NCBI GenBank assembly: GCA_030538425.1
Contig: JAUNTZ010000026.1
Span: 1-37,067 of the forward strand
Direction: 5' to 3'
Source: Paracoccus sp. (in: a-proteobacteria)
GTDB taxonomy: Bacteria; Pseudomonadota; Alphaproteobacteria; Rhodobacterales; Rhodobacteraceae
DNA length: 37,067 nt
Shown: piece by piece, positions 23,898-32,337 of the stretch
Layout: each line of letters starts with the position of its first letter
Position numbering within the stretch: position 1 is the first letter of the stretch
The notes under the pieces: generated by a model
Told to the model about the DNA's origin: nothing
The model's database searches: none
What the model saw: the letters and a program-made list of their open reading frames with translations, nothing else
Made by a program: the position numbers and the translations under genes

Positions 23898-24590
23898 GGT
23901 GGGATTTGGTCCTGACTTGGGCAGCGCAGCGCTGATGAATATGGCGCTGCGCTGAGGTGATTTGCGTGCGCGTCCGTCTTTCCCGGGCCGGGCGGCGGAG
24001 GCATCCAACGCTCACCGGCTGATTTGCCTGATGGCTGGTGTTCGGGACGGCTATCGCGTGGGGGTGTCTCGGCCTTATTGGGCCGACCGAGCGGGTCTCG
24101 AAAGAAGGTAGATCGGCGCAGGTCGCCGCTGCGCTCTGACACGGTGGTTTGTGGGCAACGAGATGCCCTTCTAGATCGAGGCGGGGGCATGAGCATCTGG
24201 TGCTCAGGCACTAAATGGCTTGCCTGTGGGCGGCTATGGCGCGGCCTCGATGGTGGGGCAGAGCTGATCCTGAAGGAAGGCCGAGGCAGGATAAGCTGGC
24301 ACTAAGGCGCTCGATGGCTTCCGACGTTCTATGCGAAAGATCACGCCCGCCGCCGGGGGTATCACGCCAGTCACATTTATCCATTGGTTTCCGGCGGTTG
24401 GATCTGGCTCGGGCTGCGGGCGAGGCTCAGGGATGGGATGCCCTGTCCGTCTGCGGGGCAAGCCTTGTCGTTGCCGTGGCATCGCCGATCCTTGCCTTTT
24501 TCATGAGGTGCCCCAAGCATCGCACTCCAGCAAGACAACCACCGGAACCGGCCCCATGGCCGCACTTGCCGAACCAGGCGGGGTCACGCC
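23898..24590. other. Intergenic stretch of about 690 bases without a supported gene
   Basis: Several open frames on both strands are interrupted by stops and have no motif I recognise. Base composition is GC-rich but codon-position bias is lost, which fits decayed coding DNA. I find no tRNA, terminator-like T-tract hairpin or repeat array here. Confidence 0.4.
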
Positions 24591-25436
24591 TCACCCCACC
24601 AGATCTCCCAGCAATACCGGCCAGATGGCCTGATTGCGGCGCGAGAACGCCTCGATATGGCCGATCTTGCGCAGGCCGAAATCGGCGGGGTTCAGCAGGT
24701 GCCGCGTCACCCGGCCCGGGTCCAGCGTATCGCCATAGCGCCAGACGGCATCAGGCGGCACGACCCTATCGTCGGCGCTGACCATCAGCCGCCATGGCGG
24801 GCCGCTCGGGTCGGGTTCGGGCGGGGGCAGGCTCACCCCGATATCATCCGCCCAGAAACCGCGCCGCGTGCACCAACGCCGCCATTGCCAATAGACCTCC
24901 GCCGGCAGATCCGCGCCCAGCATCAGCCTGCGCCCCGGCAGATAGCCCGCAAGTGCAGTCGCCAGCGGCCCCGGCCCATACCAGAAACTCAGCACCAAAA
25001 GCAGATAGGGCATCGGGTGATCCGCCACATGGGCAAAGCCCGAACCGATGGTCGTGATCCCGGCCACGCGGGCATCCTGCCGCCGAAAGGCCAGCCCCAG
25101 CCCGCCAATCGAGTGACCAAGGATCAAGAGCGGCCCCAAAGGCGCCAGATCGCGCAAAGCGCGCTCGGCTGCCTCTTGATCATGCACGGCCCAATCCGCC
25201 ATCGTCGCGCGCGCGTGGCGCATTGCACCCGTGGTCGAGGCCCCGAAATCCCTGTAATCATAGGTCAGCACGCCCACACCCTGCGCCGCCGCCCATTGCG
25301 CGAAACCGGCATAATAGCCCTGCGGCACCCCGGTCGCGCCATGCAGGACCAGATGCGCCCGCGCCTTGCCCTGCGGCGGATAGAACAGGCCGGACAGGGT
25401 GGCGCCTTTGGCCTCGATGCTGACAGTCTGCGGCAT
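24591..25436 (-). CDS. Cytoplasmic alpha/beta hydrolase
   Basis: The protein is 281 aa from the ATG at 25436, preceded by GAGGGGGAT. It has no signal peptide. The nucleophile elbow is GHSIGG (107-112, S109); the oxyanion region LHGATGVPQGYY (31-42) and a C-terminal GHIEAF (His base) complete the expected sites, with D in SADDRVV as likely acid. This layout matches the group of putative lipases/hydrolases with a long C-terminal cap (COG4757-like). Last of the minus-strand set 28794-24591, 103 bases after the monooxygenase gene. The substrate is unknown. Confidence 0.85.
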   Translation of the reverse strand: MPQTVSIEAKGATLSGLFYPPQGKARAHLVLHGATGVPQGYYAGFAQWAAAQGVGVLTYDYRDFGASTTGAMRHARATMADWAVHDQEAAERALRDLAPLGPLLILGHSIGGLGLAFRRQDARVAGITTIGSGFAHVADHPMPYLLLVLSFWYGPGPLATALAGYLPGRRLMLGADLPAEVYWQWRRWCTRRGFWADDIGVSLPPPEPDPSGPPWRLMVSADDRVVPPDAVWRYGDTLDPGRVTRHLLNPADFGLRKIGHIEAFSRRNQAIWPVLLGDLVG

Positions 25437-25539
25437 GATCCCCCTCGGTTTTCCTTTGGATAGCATCCAAAGAAGGCCCATGCCGCCCCGACGTCGCGTT
25501 AACCGGCCCGTCGCGTGACGCCTACCGCTCAGCCTTGAC

Positions 25540-25866
25540 CTACTCCACCCCCCATTCAAACGCCTTGGCACCCAGCATTGCCGGGGTCGTCTCGATCACG
25601 CGGCGGGACAGGAACTTGCCGTCGATGGCGGCGATGAAGGCCTGAAAATGCAGGGTGTCGCGGTGGGCCTGATAGGCGGCCTCATCGCGGTAGGTTTCCA
25701 CGACATACAGCCGGGTCGCGTCGGTGGCATCCGTCGCGACAGACATTGACAACACGCCCGGCTCGTCCCGAACCGAATTGCGGATATTGTCCCGGCCCGC
25801 CGCCATGAAGGTTTCCACATCATCCGGGGCCAGGGTGAATTCAAAGATGCGCAGGATCGGGGGCAT
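25540..25866 (-). CDS. ABM-fold monooxygenase (putative quinol monooxygenase)
   Basis: The protein is 108 aa from the ATG at 25866; an in-frame GTG at 25881 is possible. It has the ferredoxin-like antibiotic-biosynthesis-monooxygenase fold: FEFTLAPDDVETFMAAGRDN, EPGVLSMSVATD, YVVETYRDEAAYQAHRDTLHF (split over residues 55-75). Family members such as YgiN oxidise quinols or aromatic rings without cofactor. Its start is only 14 bases downstream of a strong minus-strand terminator, so it either has a leaky supply of message from the upstream hydrolase or its own promoter in the hairpin region. Confidence 0.83.
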   Translation of the reverse strand: MPPILRIFEFTLAPDDVETFMAAGRDNIRNSVRDEPGVLSMSVATDATDATRLYVVETYRDEAAYQAHRDTLHFQAFIAAIDGKFLSRRVIETTPAMLGAKAFEWGVE

Positions 25867-25879
25867 GGTGCTTTCCCAC

Positions 25880-25908
25880 AAAAAAAGGCGCGGGGTTGGT
25901 CCCGCGCC
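25880..25908 (-). terminator. Intrinsic terminator after the YcjY-like hydrolase gene
   Basis: GGCGCGGG (25887-25894) and CCCGCGCC (25901-25908) form a perfect 8-bp stem with a 6-base loop. On the minus strand it is followed by seven T (25886-25880). It ends the hydrolase transcript nine bases after the stop and immediately precedes the ABM monooxygenase start. Confidence 0.9.
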
Positions 25909-25917
25909 GTATGCGCC

Positions 25918-26976
25918 CTACGCGCCGAGGGCCTCATCGAAAAACGCCTGCAACTTGTCCCAGGGGATCACATTCACCCCGTCATAGAGATCGACATGGC
26001 CCGCGTCCTCGATCAAGAACAGCTCTTTGGGTTCCGCCGCAGCCTCATAGGCGGCCTGGCTGAAGCTCAGCGATTCCGCCCTGTCGCCGGCGATCAGCAG
26101 GATCGGGCGGGGCGAGATATGGTGCAGGTCATTCATCGGGTAAAAATTCAGGAACCGCGCATTGCTGGCCAGCGTGGGCCGGGTGATGCTGTCATCCGTC
26201 GCGCCTTCGGGGACGACCTTGCCGCGCGGGGTGCGATAGAAATCGTAAAAATCGCGCTGTAATTGCGGGGTGTCGTCGGTGATCTCCAGCACGGTGCCGC
26301 CGGTATAGGCCACCGCGCCGCCTGCGGCTTGGGCGTCGCGCTGCGCCGCAGAGGCCTCGATGGCGGCCTGCCAGCCCTCATCGGTGCCGCCCGCGACCAG
26401 CATCCGCGTGGCCGCGCCCATGTCCAGCATGCTGGTGGTAGCGATGGCGCGCAGGCGCGGGTCGATCTTGGCCGCCGAGAGCGCAAAGCCGCCGCTGGCG
26501 CAGACCCCGATCACGCCGATGCGGGCGGCGTCCACGACATCCTGCGTGGTCAGGTAATCGACGGCGGCGCTGAAAGCCTCGGCATAAGCGTCGGGGGCGA
26601 CGGTATTGCGCGGCTGCCCCTCGCTTTCGCCCCAATAGGGCAGGTCGATGGCAAGGGTGACATAGCCGCGCTCGGCCATTTTGGTGGCGTAAAGCGTGGC
26701 GGCCTGTTCCTTGACCGCGCCCATCGGATGCCCGACGATCAGCGCCGGCAAGGGGCCGGTCGCATCCTTCGGGCGGATCAGATTGCCCGCGATTTCAAGC
26801 CCGAGCTGGCTGGGAAAGCGGACCACGGCCCGCGAGACCTGATCGCTGGTGTAGAAATTGTCAGAGCCGATATTCATGCTGTTCGCCTTTGCTGAAGATG
26901 GGGTGACGAATGGCAGGGCAAACGCGGCCCCAACCAGTTGCAAAACCCTGCGACGGTCAGGTGGTTGGTCGGTCAT
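25918..26976 (-). CDS. Tat-signal alpha/beta hydrolase, YcjY-like, Cys at nucleophile elbow
   Basis: The protein is 352 aa from the ATG at 26976; a GTG at 26985 is the alternative. The N-terminus has RRRVLQLVGAAFALP, a twin-arginine-like signal. The hydrolase body has GHPMGAVKEQAA as oxyanion region and GVIGVCASGG as nucleophile elbow, so the catalytic position appears to be Cys (G-x-C-x-x-GG), as in YcjY and dienelactone-hydrolase relatives. The likely acid is D in IAGDRAES and the base H in EDAGHVDLYD. It is a tandem paralogue of the upstream gene (27166-28233): similar length and near-identical C-terminal architecture (EPKEL, VIPWDKLQAFFDEAL). The substrate is unknown. Confidence 0.86.
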   Translation of the reverse strand: MTDQPPDRRRVLQLVGAAFALPFVTPSSAKANSMNIGSDNFYTSDQVSRAVVRFPSQLGLEIAGNLIRPKDATGPLPALIVGHPMGAVKEQAATLYATKMAERGYVTLAIDLPYWGESEGQPRNTVAPDAYAEAFSAAVDYLTTQDVVDAARIGVIGVCASGGFALSAAKIDPRLRAIATTSMLDMGAATRMLVAGGTDEGWQAAIEASAAQRDAQAAGGAVAYTGGTVLEITDDTPQLQRDFYDFYRTPRGKVVPEGATDDSITRPTLASNARFLNFYPMNDLHHISPRPILLIAGDRAESLSFSQAAYEAAAEPKELFLIEDAGHVDLYDGVNVIPWDKLQAFFDEALGA

Positions 26977-27165
26977 ATCAGTCACTCTGCTGGAAATCCT
27001 GCCTTAGAACTCCTGCCGTGTGGGGCGGAGGGTCCTAGCGCTGATCGCCACATCGGCGGGTTGCTCGATGGCATGGTCAACCAGATTGAGCCTCAACGCA
27101 AATCCGCTTTACGGCAACAGCCGGGCGATGGCGGCGCGAGGCTTCCCCCGCGCCATGTGGTCGGC

Positions 27166-28233
27166 TCATGCGGCGCTCAGGGCGTCCTCGAAGAACGCCT
27201 GCAACCTGTCAAACGGGATCACATCCATCTGGTCATACAGATCGGTATGGCTGGCACCGGGCACGATCAGCAGCTCCTTCGGCTCGACCGCAGCTTCATA
27301 GGCGCTTTCACTGAAATAGCGCGAATGGGCGTTTTCACCGTGGATCAGCAGCACCGGGCGCGGCGAGACCTCGGCGATGTAGGTCATGAGCGGCATGTTC
27401 ATGAAGGAAAGCGGCGTTGTCACCGACCACGCATTGCCCGAGTTGACGGCACGCGGGTGATAGCCGCGACCCATGTAATAATCATGATAGTCGATCATGA
27501 ATTGCGGCGCGTCCGGCGCCACCTCGGTGTTGAACGCAGGCTGATAAGCGGGCGTGTCTGCCTCGGCATCCTCCCAACGCTGGTTGCTGAGGGCCGCAAG
27601 CCCCTCGGCCCGCTGCTCGGGCATCACGCTGTCGTCATAGCCGCGCGACATGACGCGGCTCATGTCATACATGGTGCTGGCGGCCACCGCCTTGACGCGC
27701 TTGTCGACGGCGACGGCATTCAGCGCCAGTCCGCCCCAGCCGCAAATGCCGATGACGCCGATCCGCTCGCGGTCAACCTCGGGGCGCAGGCCGATGGCGT
27801 CAACGGCGGCCATGACATCCTCAGTATTGATGTCGGGCGAGGCGATATTGCGCGGGTTGCCGCCGCTTTCGCCGGTGAAAGAGCCGTCAAAGGCCAGCGT
27901 CACGAAACCGCGCTCGGCCATGGTCTGCGCATAAAGGCCCGAGGATTGCTCCTTCACGGCGCCGAAGGGTCCGCAAACGACGATGGCGGGCAGCGCGTCC
28001 GCGCGATCTTTCGGCAGATACAGGTCGCCCGCCAATGTAATGCCGTAACGGTTTGTAAAGGTGATCTTTTCATGGTCAACGAGATCACTTTTCGGGAAAA
28101 CCTTGTCCCAGTCGTTTGTCATGGTCTGTGCCTTTGCAATGTTAGGGGCGGTAAAGCTGGCGAGGCCCAGTGCGGCAACACTCACGCTGCCGAGTTGCAG
28201 GACCGCGCGGCGGTGGAGAGATGGATGGGCCAT
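27166..28233 (-). CDS. Tat-signal alpha/beta hydrolase, YcjY-like, paralogue
   Basis: The protein is 355 aa; the ATG at 28233 has AAGGAG upstream. The N-terminal LHRRAVLQLGSVSVAALGL is twin-arginine-like and ends near IAKAQT. GPFGAVKEQSSGLYAQ and GVIGICGWGG mark the oxyanion region and nucleophile elbow; Cys again occupies the nucleophile place. LLIHGENAHSR offers Glu where the paralogue has Asp, and GASHTDLYD gives the His. The 190-base gap to the next paralogue holds no gene. The truncated SDR gene ends 18 bases upstream, so SDR remnant and hydrolases look like one transcription unit, divergent from the LysR gene at 28896. Confidence 0.88.
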   Translation of the reverse strand: MAHPSLHRRAVLQLGSVSVAALGLASFTAPNIAKAQTMTNDWDKVFPKSDLVDHEKITFTNRYGITLAGDLYLPKDRADALPAIVVCGPFGAVKEQSSGLYAQTMAERGFVTLAFDGSFTGESGGNPRNIASPDINTEDVMAAVDAIGLRPEVDRERIGVIGICGWGGLALNAVAVDKRVKAVAASTMYDMSRVMSRGYDDSVMPEQRAEGLAALSNQRWEDAEADTPAYQPAFNTEVAPDAPQFMIDYHDYYMGRGYHPRAVNSGNAWSVTTPLSFMNMPLMTYIAEVSPRPVLLIHGENAHSRYFSESAYEAAVEPKELLIVPGASHTDLYDQMDVIPFDRLQAFFEDALSAA

Positions 28234-28251
28234 GTGATACTCCTTGAAAAT

Positions 28252-28794
28252 CTATGCTTCGTGGGGCGGAGGGGGGATGGCGGGGCCCACGCTGTCGGCG
28301 CTGGCGTTGGGCTCGGAGCTGTCAAGTTTTAGCGCGCGGTCAATGGCGCCGGGGTAACGCGCGGTCACGCGGATGTTGTCGCCCGCGACCTCCGCCCGCA
28401 GCCCTTCGGACATCGCCTTCACGGCAAACTTCGTCGCGCTGTAAACCGTGCCGACCCCGACCGAGACCTTCAGCCCCGCGACCGAGGACAGCTTGTCGAT
28501 ATGGCCCGAGTTCTGCGCCCGCATCCCCGGCAGAGCGGCGATGCCGTGAAGGCCGCCTTTGATATTCAGGTAGATCATCCGGTCCGGTTCACCGACGCGC
28601 AGCTTGGCCACTGGCGACTGAGAGAAGATGCCCCCATTCTTGACCGGCAGATCGACGCGGCCAAAGCGCGCATCGTCGGCCAGCGCCACCAGAGCGGGCG
28701 CATCACCCAGAACATGCGCCGCGCCCTGCGCGACCGCGCCGGTCAGTTTCGCGCCATGGCCCTGAACGCTGTCATGAACGGTGCTGACCGGCAT
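28252..28794 (-). pseudogene. Truncated short-chain dehydrogenase
   Basis: The frame gives 180 aa with AGAGGACAG as a plausible ribosome site before the ATG at 28794. The C-terminal two thirds is a clear [15 protein letters not shown] (usual VDVLVNNAG), [38 protein letters not shown]. The whole N-terminal Rossmann part with the TGxxxGIG cofactor site is missing and replaced by about 30 unrelated residues; the NNAG motif is altered to KNGG and one position after ALPGM is deleted. Ser and YxxxK survive. It cannot bind NAD(P) normally, so I call it a decayed gene that still heads the operon. Confidence 0.7.
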
Positions 28795-28848
28795 GATCTG
28801 TCCTCTCTTTCGATTCCGGACAGATGGTGTCGATGATTGCCAGAATTA

Positions 28849-28870
28849 GATGATAATGGGTTGCATCATC
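28849..28870. promoter_or_regulatory. Inverted repeat in the LysR/SDR-hydrolase divergent promoter
   Basis: GATGAT (28849-28854) and ATCATC (28865-28870) form a perfect 6-bp inverted repeat spaced by ten bases, 26-47 bases before the LysR start. Position and dyad shape fit a LysR-type binding site controlling the divergent hydrolase set. The factor is inferred from adjacency. Confidence 0.45.
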
Positions 28871-28895
28871 CGTAACCTCGGGTTGATAATCACGC

Positions 28896-29858
28896 ATGGA
28901 ACCCTCGACCCGCGTGCGCGCCATCCTGTCTTTCGTGCAATCCGCCGATGCGGGCAGCTTTGCCGCGGCCGCGCGGGCTTTGGGGATTTCGGCGGCGGCG
29001 GTCAGCAAGAACGTGGCGGGGCTGGAGGCCGCGCTGGGCGTGCGGCTGATGAACCGCACCACCCGCAGTTTGCAACTGACGCATGAGGGCGAGGCGTTTC
29101 TGGCCCAGTCGCGCACCGCGCTTCAGGCGCTTGATCAGGCGGTGGAGATCGCACGGGCGCGGCAGTTCGGGCCAAGCGGGCCGGTGCGGATTTCCTCCGT
29201 CGCGTCCTTCGGGCGGGGGCATCTGCTGCCGAAGCTGCCCGGTCTGACGGCGCGGCATCCGGCGCTGTCGGTCAGCGTGGATTTCGACGACCGCGTGACC
29301 GATCTGGTCCGCGACGGCTATGACATCGCCATCCGGGGCGGCACGATCCCCGAAACCGGGCTGATCGCGCGGCGGATCTGTCGGCTGAACATGGCGGTGG
29401 TGGCCGCCCCCGCCTATCTGGAGGCCCACGGCACGCCGCGCACTCCCCAAGACCTGCTGACCCACCGCCTGATCGCCCGCAGCTTTCTGGGCGGGCGAGT
29501 GCCGCCATGGGGGTTCCGCGCCTTCGGCGGCGAGGTCAGTTTCGATCCGACCCCAGCCGCCAGCCTGACCCTTTCCGCCCCCGAGGCGGTGGTGGACGCC
29601 GCCCTTGCCGGCGCGGGGATCGCGCAGGCCGGCGTGCATCTGGCCTGGCCGCATCTGCAATCGGGCGCGCTTCGGCTGGTGCTGCACGATTACCACCACC
29701 CCGGCGATTACCAGATGGTCATGCAATACCCCCACCGCGCCCTGATCGCCCCCCGCGTCCGCGCGGCGGTCGATTACCTGCTGGACGCCTTTGCCGCAGA
29801 TGAGGCGCTGCATGTGCCGATGGAGGCGCTGGCAGAGATGGCGCGAGCGGCGCCTTAG
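28896..29858 (+). CDS. LysR-family transcriptional regulator
   Basis: The protein is 320 aa. The N-terminal helix-turn-helix (residues 15-65) reads GSFAAAARALGISAAAVSKNV and LMNRTTRSLQLTHEG. The C-terminal effector domain is the common two-lobed type (RISSVASFGRGHLLP, DIAIRGGTIPETGL). It is divergent from the SDR-remnant/hydrolase set and probably controls it. Its last four bases overlap the end of the convergent second LysR gene (29855-29858). Confidence 0.92.
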   Translation: MEPSTRVRAILSFVQSADAGSFAAAARALGISAAAVSKNVAGLEAALGVRLMNRTTRSLQLTHEGEAFLAQSRTALQALDQAVEIARARQFGPSGPVRISSVASFGRGHLLPKLPGLTARHPALSVSVDFDDRVTDLVRDGYDIAIRGGTIPETGLIARRICRLNMAVVAAPAYLEAHGTPRTPQDLLTHRLIARSFLGGRVPPWGFRAFGGEVSFDPTPAASLTLSAPEAVVDAALAGAGIAQAGVHLAWPHLQSGALRLVLHDYHHPGDYQMVMQYPHRALIAPRVRAAVDYLLDAFAADEALHVPMEALAEMARAAP

Positions 29859-30724
29859 CCCGATATCAGCATTTGCACAAATGCCGTGACCTTTGGCGGG
29901 CGGAAGCGGGCGGCGGGATAGACGGCGTGGATGCCGCCTTCGGGCAGCGTCCAGTCGGGCAGAAGATGGATCAGCCGCCCAAGCCGCAGGTGGTCGGTCA
30001 CGACATAATCGGGCAGCACCGCCATGCCGCCCCCCGCCAGCGCCATAGCCAGCGTGGCCGTGGTGGTATTGGCGGTCAGCACGGCGCTGAGCCGGGTGTT
30101 TGCGACCGTGGCCGCATGGGCAAACCGCCATGTCAGCGGATCGCGCAGCGCGGTGTTGGCGATGAAGGGGCGCTCGGGCAGATCCTCGGGCGTGAGCGGC
30201 GCGGGAATGTCGGGGCTGGCCACCAGAAGCTGACGGAATGAGCCGATCCGGCGGGCCTGGAGCGTGGAATCCTCCAGCCAGCCCGCTCGGATCGAGAGGT
30301 CGATCTGCGCCGCCACCGGGTCCAGACGACTATCCGACAGGATCAGCTCAACCGTGCAATCGCGATAGCGCCGGGTGAACGCCGCCGCCACCGGCGCAAT
30401 GACCTGAGCGCCGTAATCATTGCTGGCCGCGACGCGCAGATGGCCCGAGGGCGCGGCATTTCCTTGCGCGATTTCGCCCAGCGCATCGCCCGCATCCTGC
30501 AAGATCCGCGCGGAGCGGGCGTGCAGCAGACGCCCCGCCTCGGTCGGCGTGACAGAGCGGGTCGTGCGGGACAGTAAAGCGGTTCTCAGCTCATCCTCAA
30601 GCCGCGCAACCTGTTGGCTGACCACGGTTTTCGTGATGCCAAGCCGCTGGGCCGCGCGGGTGAATGAGCCGGTCTCGACCACGGCGACGAAATAAGAGAG
30701 GCGGTTCAGATTGACGGGCTGCAT
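29855..30724 (-). CDS. LysR-family transcriptional regulator
   Basis: The protein is 289 aa. The N-terminal helix-turn-helix has GSFTRAAQRLGITKTVVSQQV and LLSRTTRSVTPTEAG; the effector domain has LRVAASNDYGAQVIAPV and DLSIRAGWLEDSTLQ. The protein is divergent from the DsbA-like/MBL/solute-binding operon, with a T-N11-A-type palindrome between them, and most likely regulates that operon. No inducer can be inferred. Confidence 0.92.
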   Translation of the reverse strand: MQPVNLNRLSYFVAVVETGSFTRAAQRLGITKTVVSQQVARLEDELRTALLSRTTRSVTPTEAGRLLHARSARILQDAGDALGEIAQGNAAPSGHLRVAASNDYGAQVIAPVAAAFTRRYRDCTVELILSDSRLDPVAAQIDLSIRAGWLEDSTLQARRIGSFRQLLVASPDIPAPLTPEDLPERPFIANTALRDPLTWRFAHAATVANTRLSAVLTANTTTATLAMALAGGGMAVLPDYVVTDHLRLGRLIHLLPDWTLPEGGIHAVYPAARFRPPKVTAFVQMLISG

Positions 30725-30733
30725 GGGTCATTG

Positions 30734-30750
30734 TGTGCTGTTGGCGCACA
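30734..30750. promoter_or_regulatory. LysR-type palindrome before the DsbA-like operon
   Basis: TGTGC and GCACA are separated by seven bases, and the inner T30736 and A30748 are 11 bases apart (T-N11-A). It sits 10-26 bases before the LysR start and 74-90 before the dsbA-like start, the usual place of a LysR recognition site serving both. Confidence 0.55.
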
Positions 30751-30823
30751 GTATGTCCCAAAACCGGATATTTTGCAAACGATACAGCGCTGCTATCTTC
30801 CCCCCAACGACAGGAGTGCGACA

Positions 30824-31414
30824 ATGAAACTGACCTATCTTTTCGACCCTCTCTGCGGCTGGTGCTATGCTGCGGCCCCGGCGATCCGGGCGCTGGCGGA
30901 TGCGGGGCTTGCCATCGACGCCCTGCCGACCGGGCTTTTCGCAGGCGAAGGGGGGCGGGCGATGGATGCGGCTTTTTCCGCCTATGCCTGGGAAAACGAT
31001 CAGCGAATTGCGGCGCTGACCGGGCAGCCCTTCAGCGACGCTTACCGGCAAAACGTCCTGAAGGCGGGCGGGCGCTTCGATTCGACCGCCGCGACGCTGG
31101 CGGTTGTTGCCGCAGGCCCGCGTGGGCTGGAGGCGCTGAGCCTTTTGCAGCATGCCCGCTATGTGGACGGGCGCGATACCTCGGATGCGGACGTGGTGGC
31201 GCGGATCATCGCGGATGCGGGCCTGCCGCCGGTGACGGATCAGACCCGCGCGGCCTGCCACGACCGCATCACCCATGCCCGCTGCCTGATGGCGCAGTTC
31301 GGGGCGCGGGGCGTGCCGGTGCTGATCCTTGAGGATGGCCGGGGGGCGCGTCTGCTGCCCAGCCAGATGCTTTACGACAATACAACCGATCTGGTCGCCC
31401 AACCGGCCGCATGA
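30824..31414 (+). CDS. DsbA-family (FrnE-like) thioredoxin-fold protein
   Basis: The protein is 196 aa from the ATG at 30824, with CAGGAG upstream. It has no signal peptide, so it is cytoplasmic. The redox motif is CGWC (C11, C14) in YLFDPLCGWCYAAAPAI, followed by the all-helical insert (about 60-150) and the cis-Pro loop ARGVPVLIL. This is the DsbA/2-hydroxychromene-2-carboxylate isomerase-like group (FrnE/YwbO style) with oxidoreductase or glutathione-transferase-type roles. First gene of a three-gene operon with the MBL-fold protein 18 bases downstream. Confidence 0.87.
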   Translation: MKLTYLFDPLCGWCYAAAPAIRALADAGLAIDALPTGLFAGEGGRAMDAAFSAYAWENDQRIAALTGQPFSDAYRQNVLKAGGRFDSTAATLAVVAAGPRGLEALSLLQHARYVDGRDTSDADVVARIIADAGLPPVTDQTRAACHDRITHARCLMAQFGARGVPVLILEDGRGARLLPSQMLYDNTTDLVAQPAA

Positions 31415-31432
31415 CCCTGAAAGGACCATCCC

Positions 31433-32335
31433 ATGATGACCCGCAGAGAGACGTTGAAAACCGCGCTTGCCGCCACCGCCCTGACCGGGCTTGGCCTGCG
31501 CGCCCAGGCCGATACCCCGCTGCAATGGCAGTATTTTCAGGCCGATGAGGCGGGTTTCAACCGCACCCCGGTGCTGGTGAGCGGCCCGACCGAGGCGGTG
31601 CTGATCGACGGCGGTTTCACCCTGTCCGATGGCCGCGCTTTGGCAGAGGCGATCCGGGCCACCGGCAAGCGGCTGACGACGATCTATGTCACCTGCAACG
31701 ACCCCGACTATTATTTCAGCCTGCGCCCCGTGGTCGAGGCTTTCCCCGATGCGGCCGTCATTGCGGCACCTGCGACGGTTGAGGCGATCAACGCCAATGT
31801 GCAGGCCAAGCTGGACGTCTGGGGCCCGCAACTGGGTGAGAACGGCCCGCAGGTGCTGGGTGATGTGGTGATCCCCACCCCGTCCGAGGCGTCAAGCCTT
31901 TCGGTTGACGGGCAGGCGCTGAATATCGTGGACGTGCCGACCATGCATGACCGCCGCTATATTCATGTGCCGTCGCTGAATGCGGTGTTCGGCGGCGTGC
32001 TGGTCTATTCCGGCCTTCATGTCTGGACCGCCGATGAGGCCACGACCGAGGCGCGCGCCGCATGGATTGCCGCGCTTGACGATCTGCTGGCGCTGGACCC
32101 CGCCATGCTGATCCCCGGCCATCAAAGCGAAGGTGCCGCGCAGGGTGTCGAGGCCGTCCGCTTTACCCGCGATTATCTGACGGCCTTCGATGCCGAGGTC
32201 ACCAAGGCCCAAGCCGCAGGTCAGGACAGCGCCGCCGTCATCGCCGCCATGACCGCCGCCTATCCCGACCTGCCGGGCGCGGATTCGCTGGAACTGGGCG
32301 CAAAAGTCGCCATGGGCGAGATGGAATGGGGTTAA
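31433..32335 (+). CDS. Exported metallo-beta-lactamase-fold protein with altered metal site
   Basis: The protein is 300 aa; AAAGGA precedes the tandem ATGs at 31433/31436. The N-terminus TRRETLKTALAATALTGLGL looks like a twin-arginine signal. The MBL fold is clear: NRTPVLVSGPTEAVLIDGGF, TTIYVT, VLVYSGLHVW, PAMLIPGH. But the first metal motif, normally THxHxDH or THPDPDH, reads TCNDPDYYF (87-95), so the two usual His are Cys88 and Tyr93, and the bridging Asp near 189 (aGDl) reads GVL. H172 and H230 remain. Binding of two zinc ions as in typical hydrolases is therefore doubtful; one metal or a non-catalytic role is possible. The gene lies between a thiol oxidoreductase and a solute-binding protein. 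Confidence 0.82.
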   Translation: MMTRRETLKTALAATALTGLGLRAQADTPLQWQYFQADEAGFNRTPVLVSGPTEAVLIDGGFTLSDGRALAEAIRATGKRLTTIYVTCNDPDYYFSLRPVVEAFPDAAVIAAPATVEAINANVQAKLDVWGPQLGENGPQVLGDVVIPTPSEASSLSVDGQALNIVDVPTMHDRRYIHVPSLNAVFGGVLVYSGLHVWTADEATTEARAAWIAALDDLLALDPAMLIPGHQSEGAAQGVEAVRFTRDYLTAFDAEVTKAQAAGQDSAAVIAAMTAAYPDLPGADSLELGAKVAMGEMEWG

Positions 32336-32337
32336 CC

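Noticed and set aside
24024-24781. Plus-strand frames in the stretch before the cytoplasmic hydrolase
   Set aside because: No motif, no ribosome site, partly antisense to the hydrolase gene.
28890-30131. A 413-codon minus-strand frame across both LysR genes
   Set aside because: It overlaps two clear LysR proteins and shows no domain.
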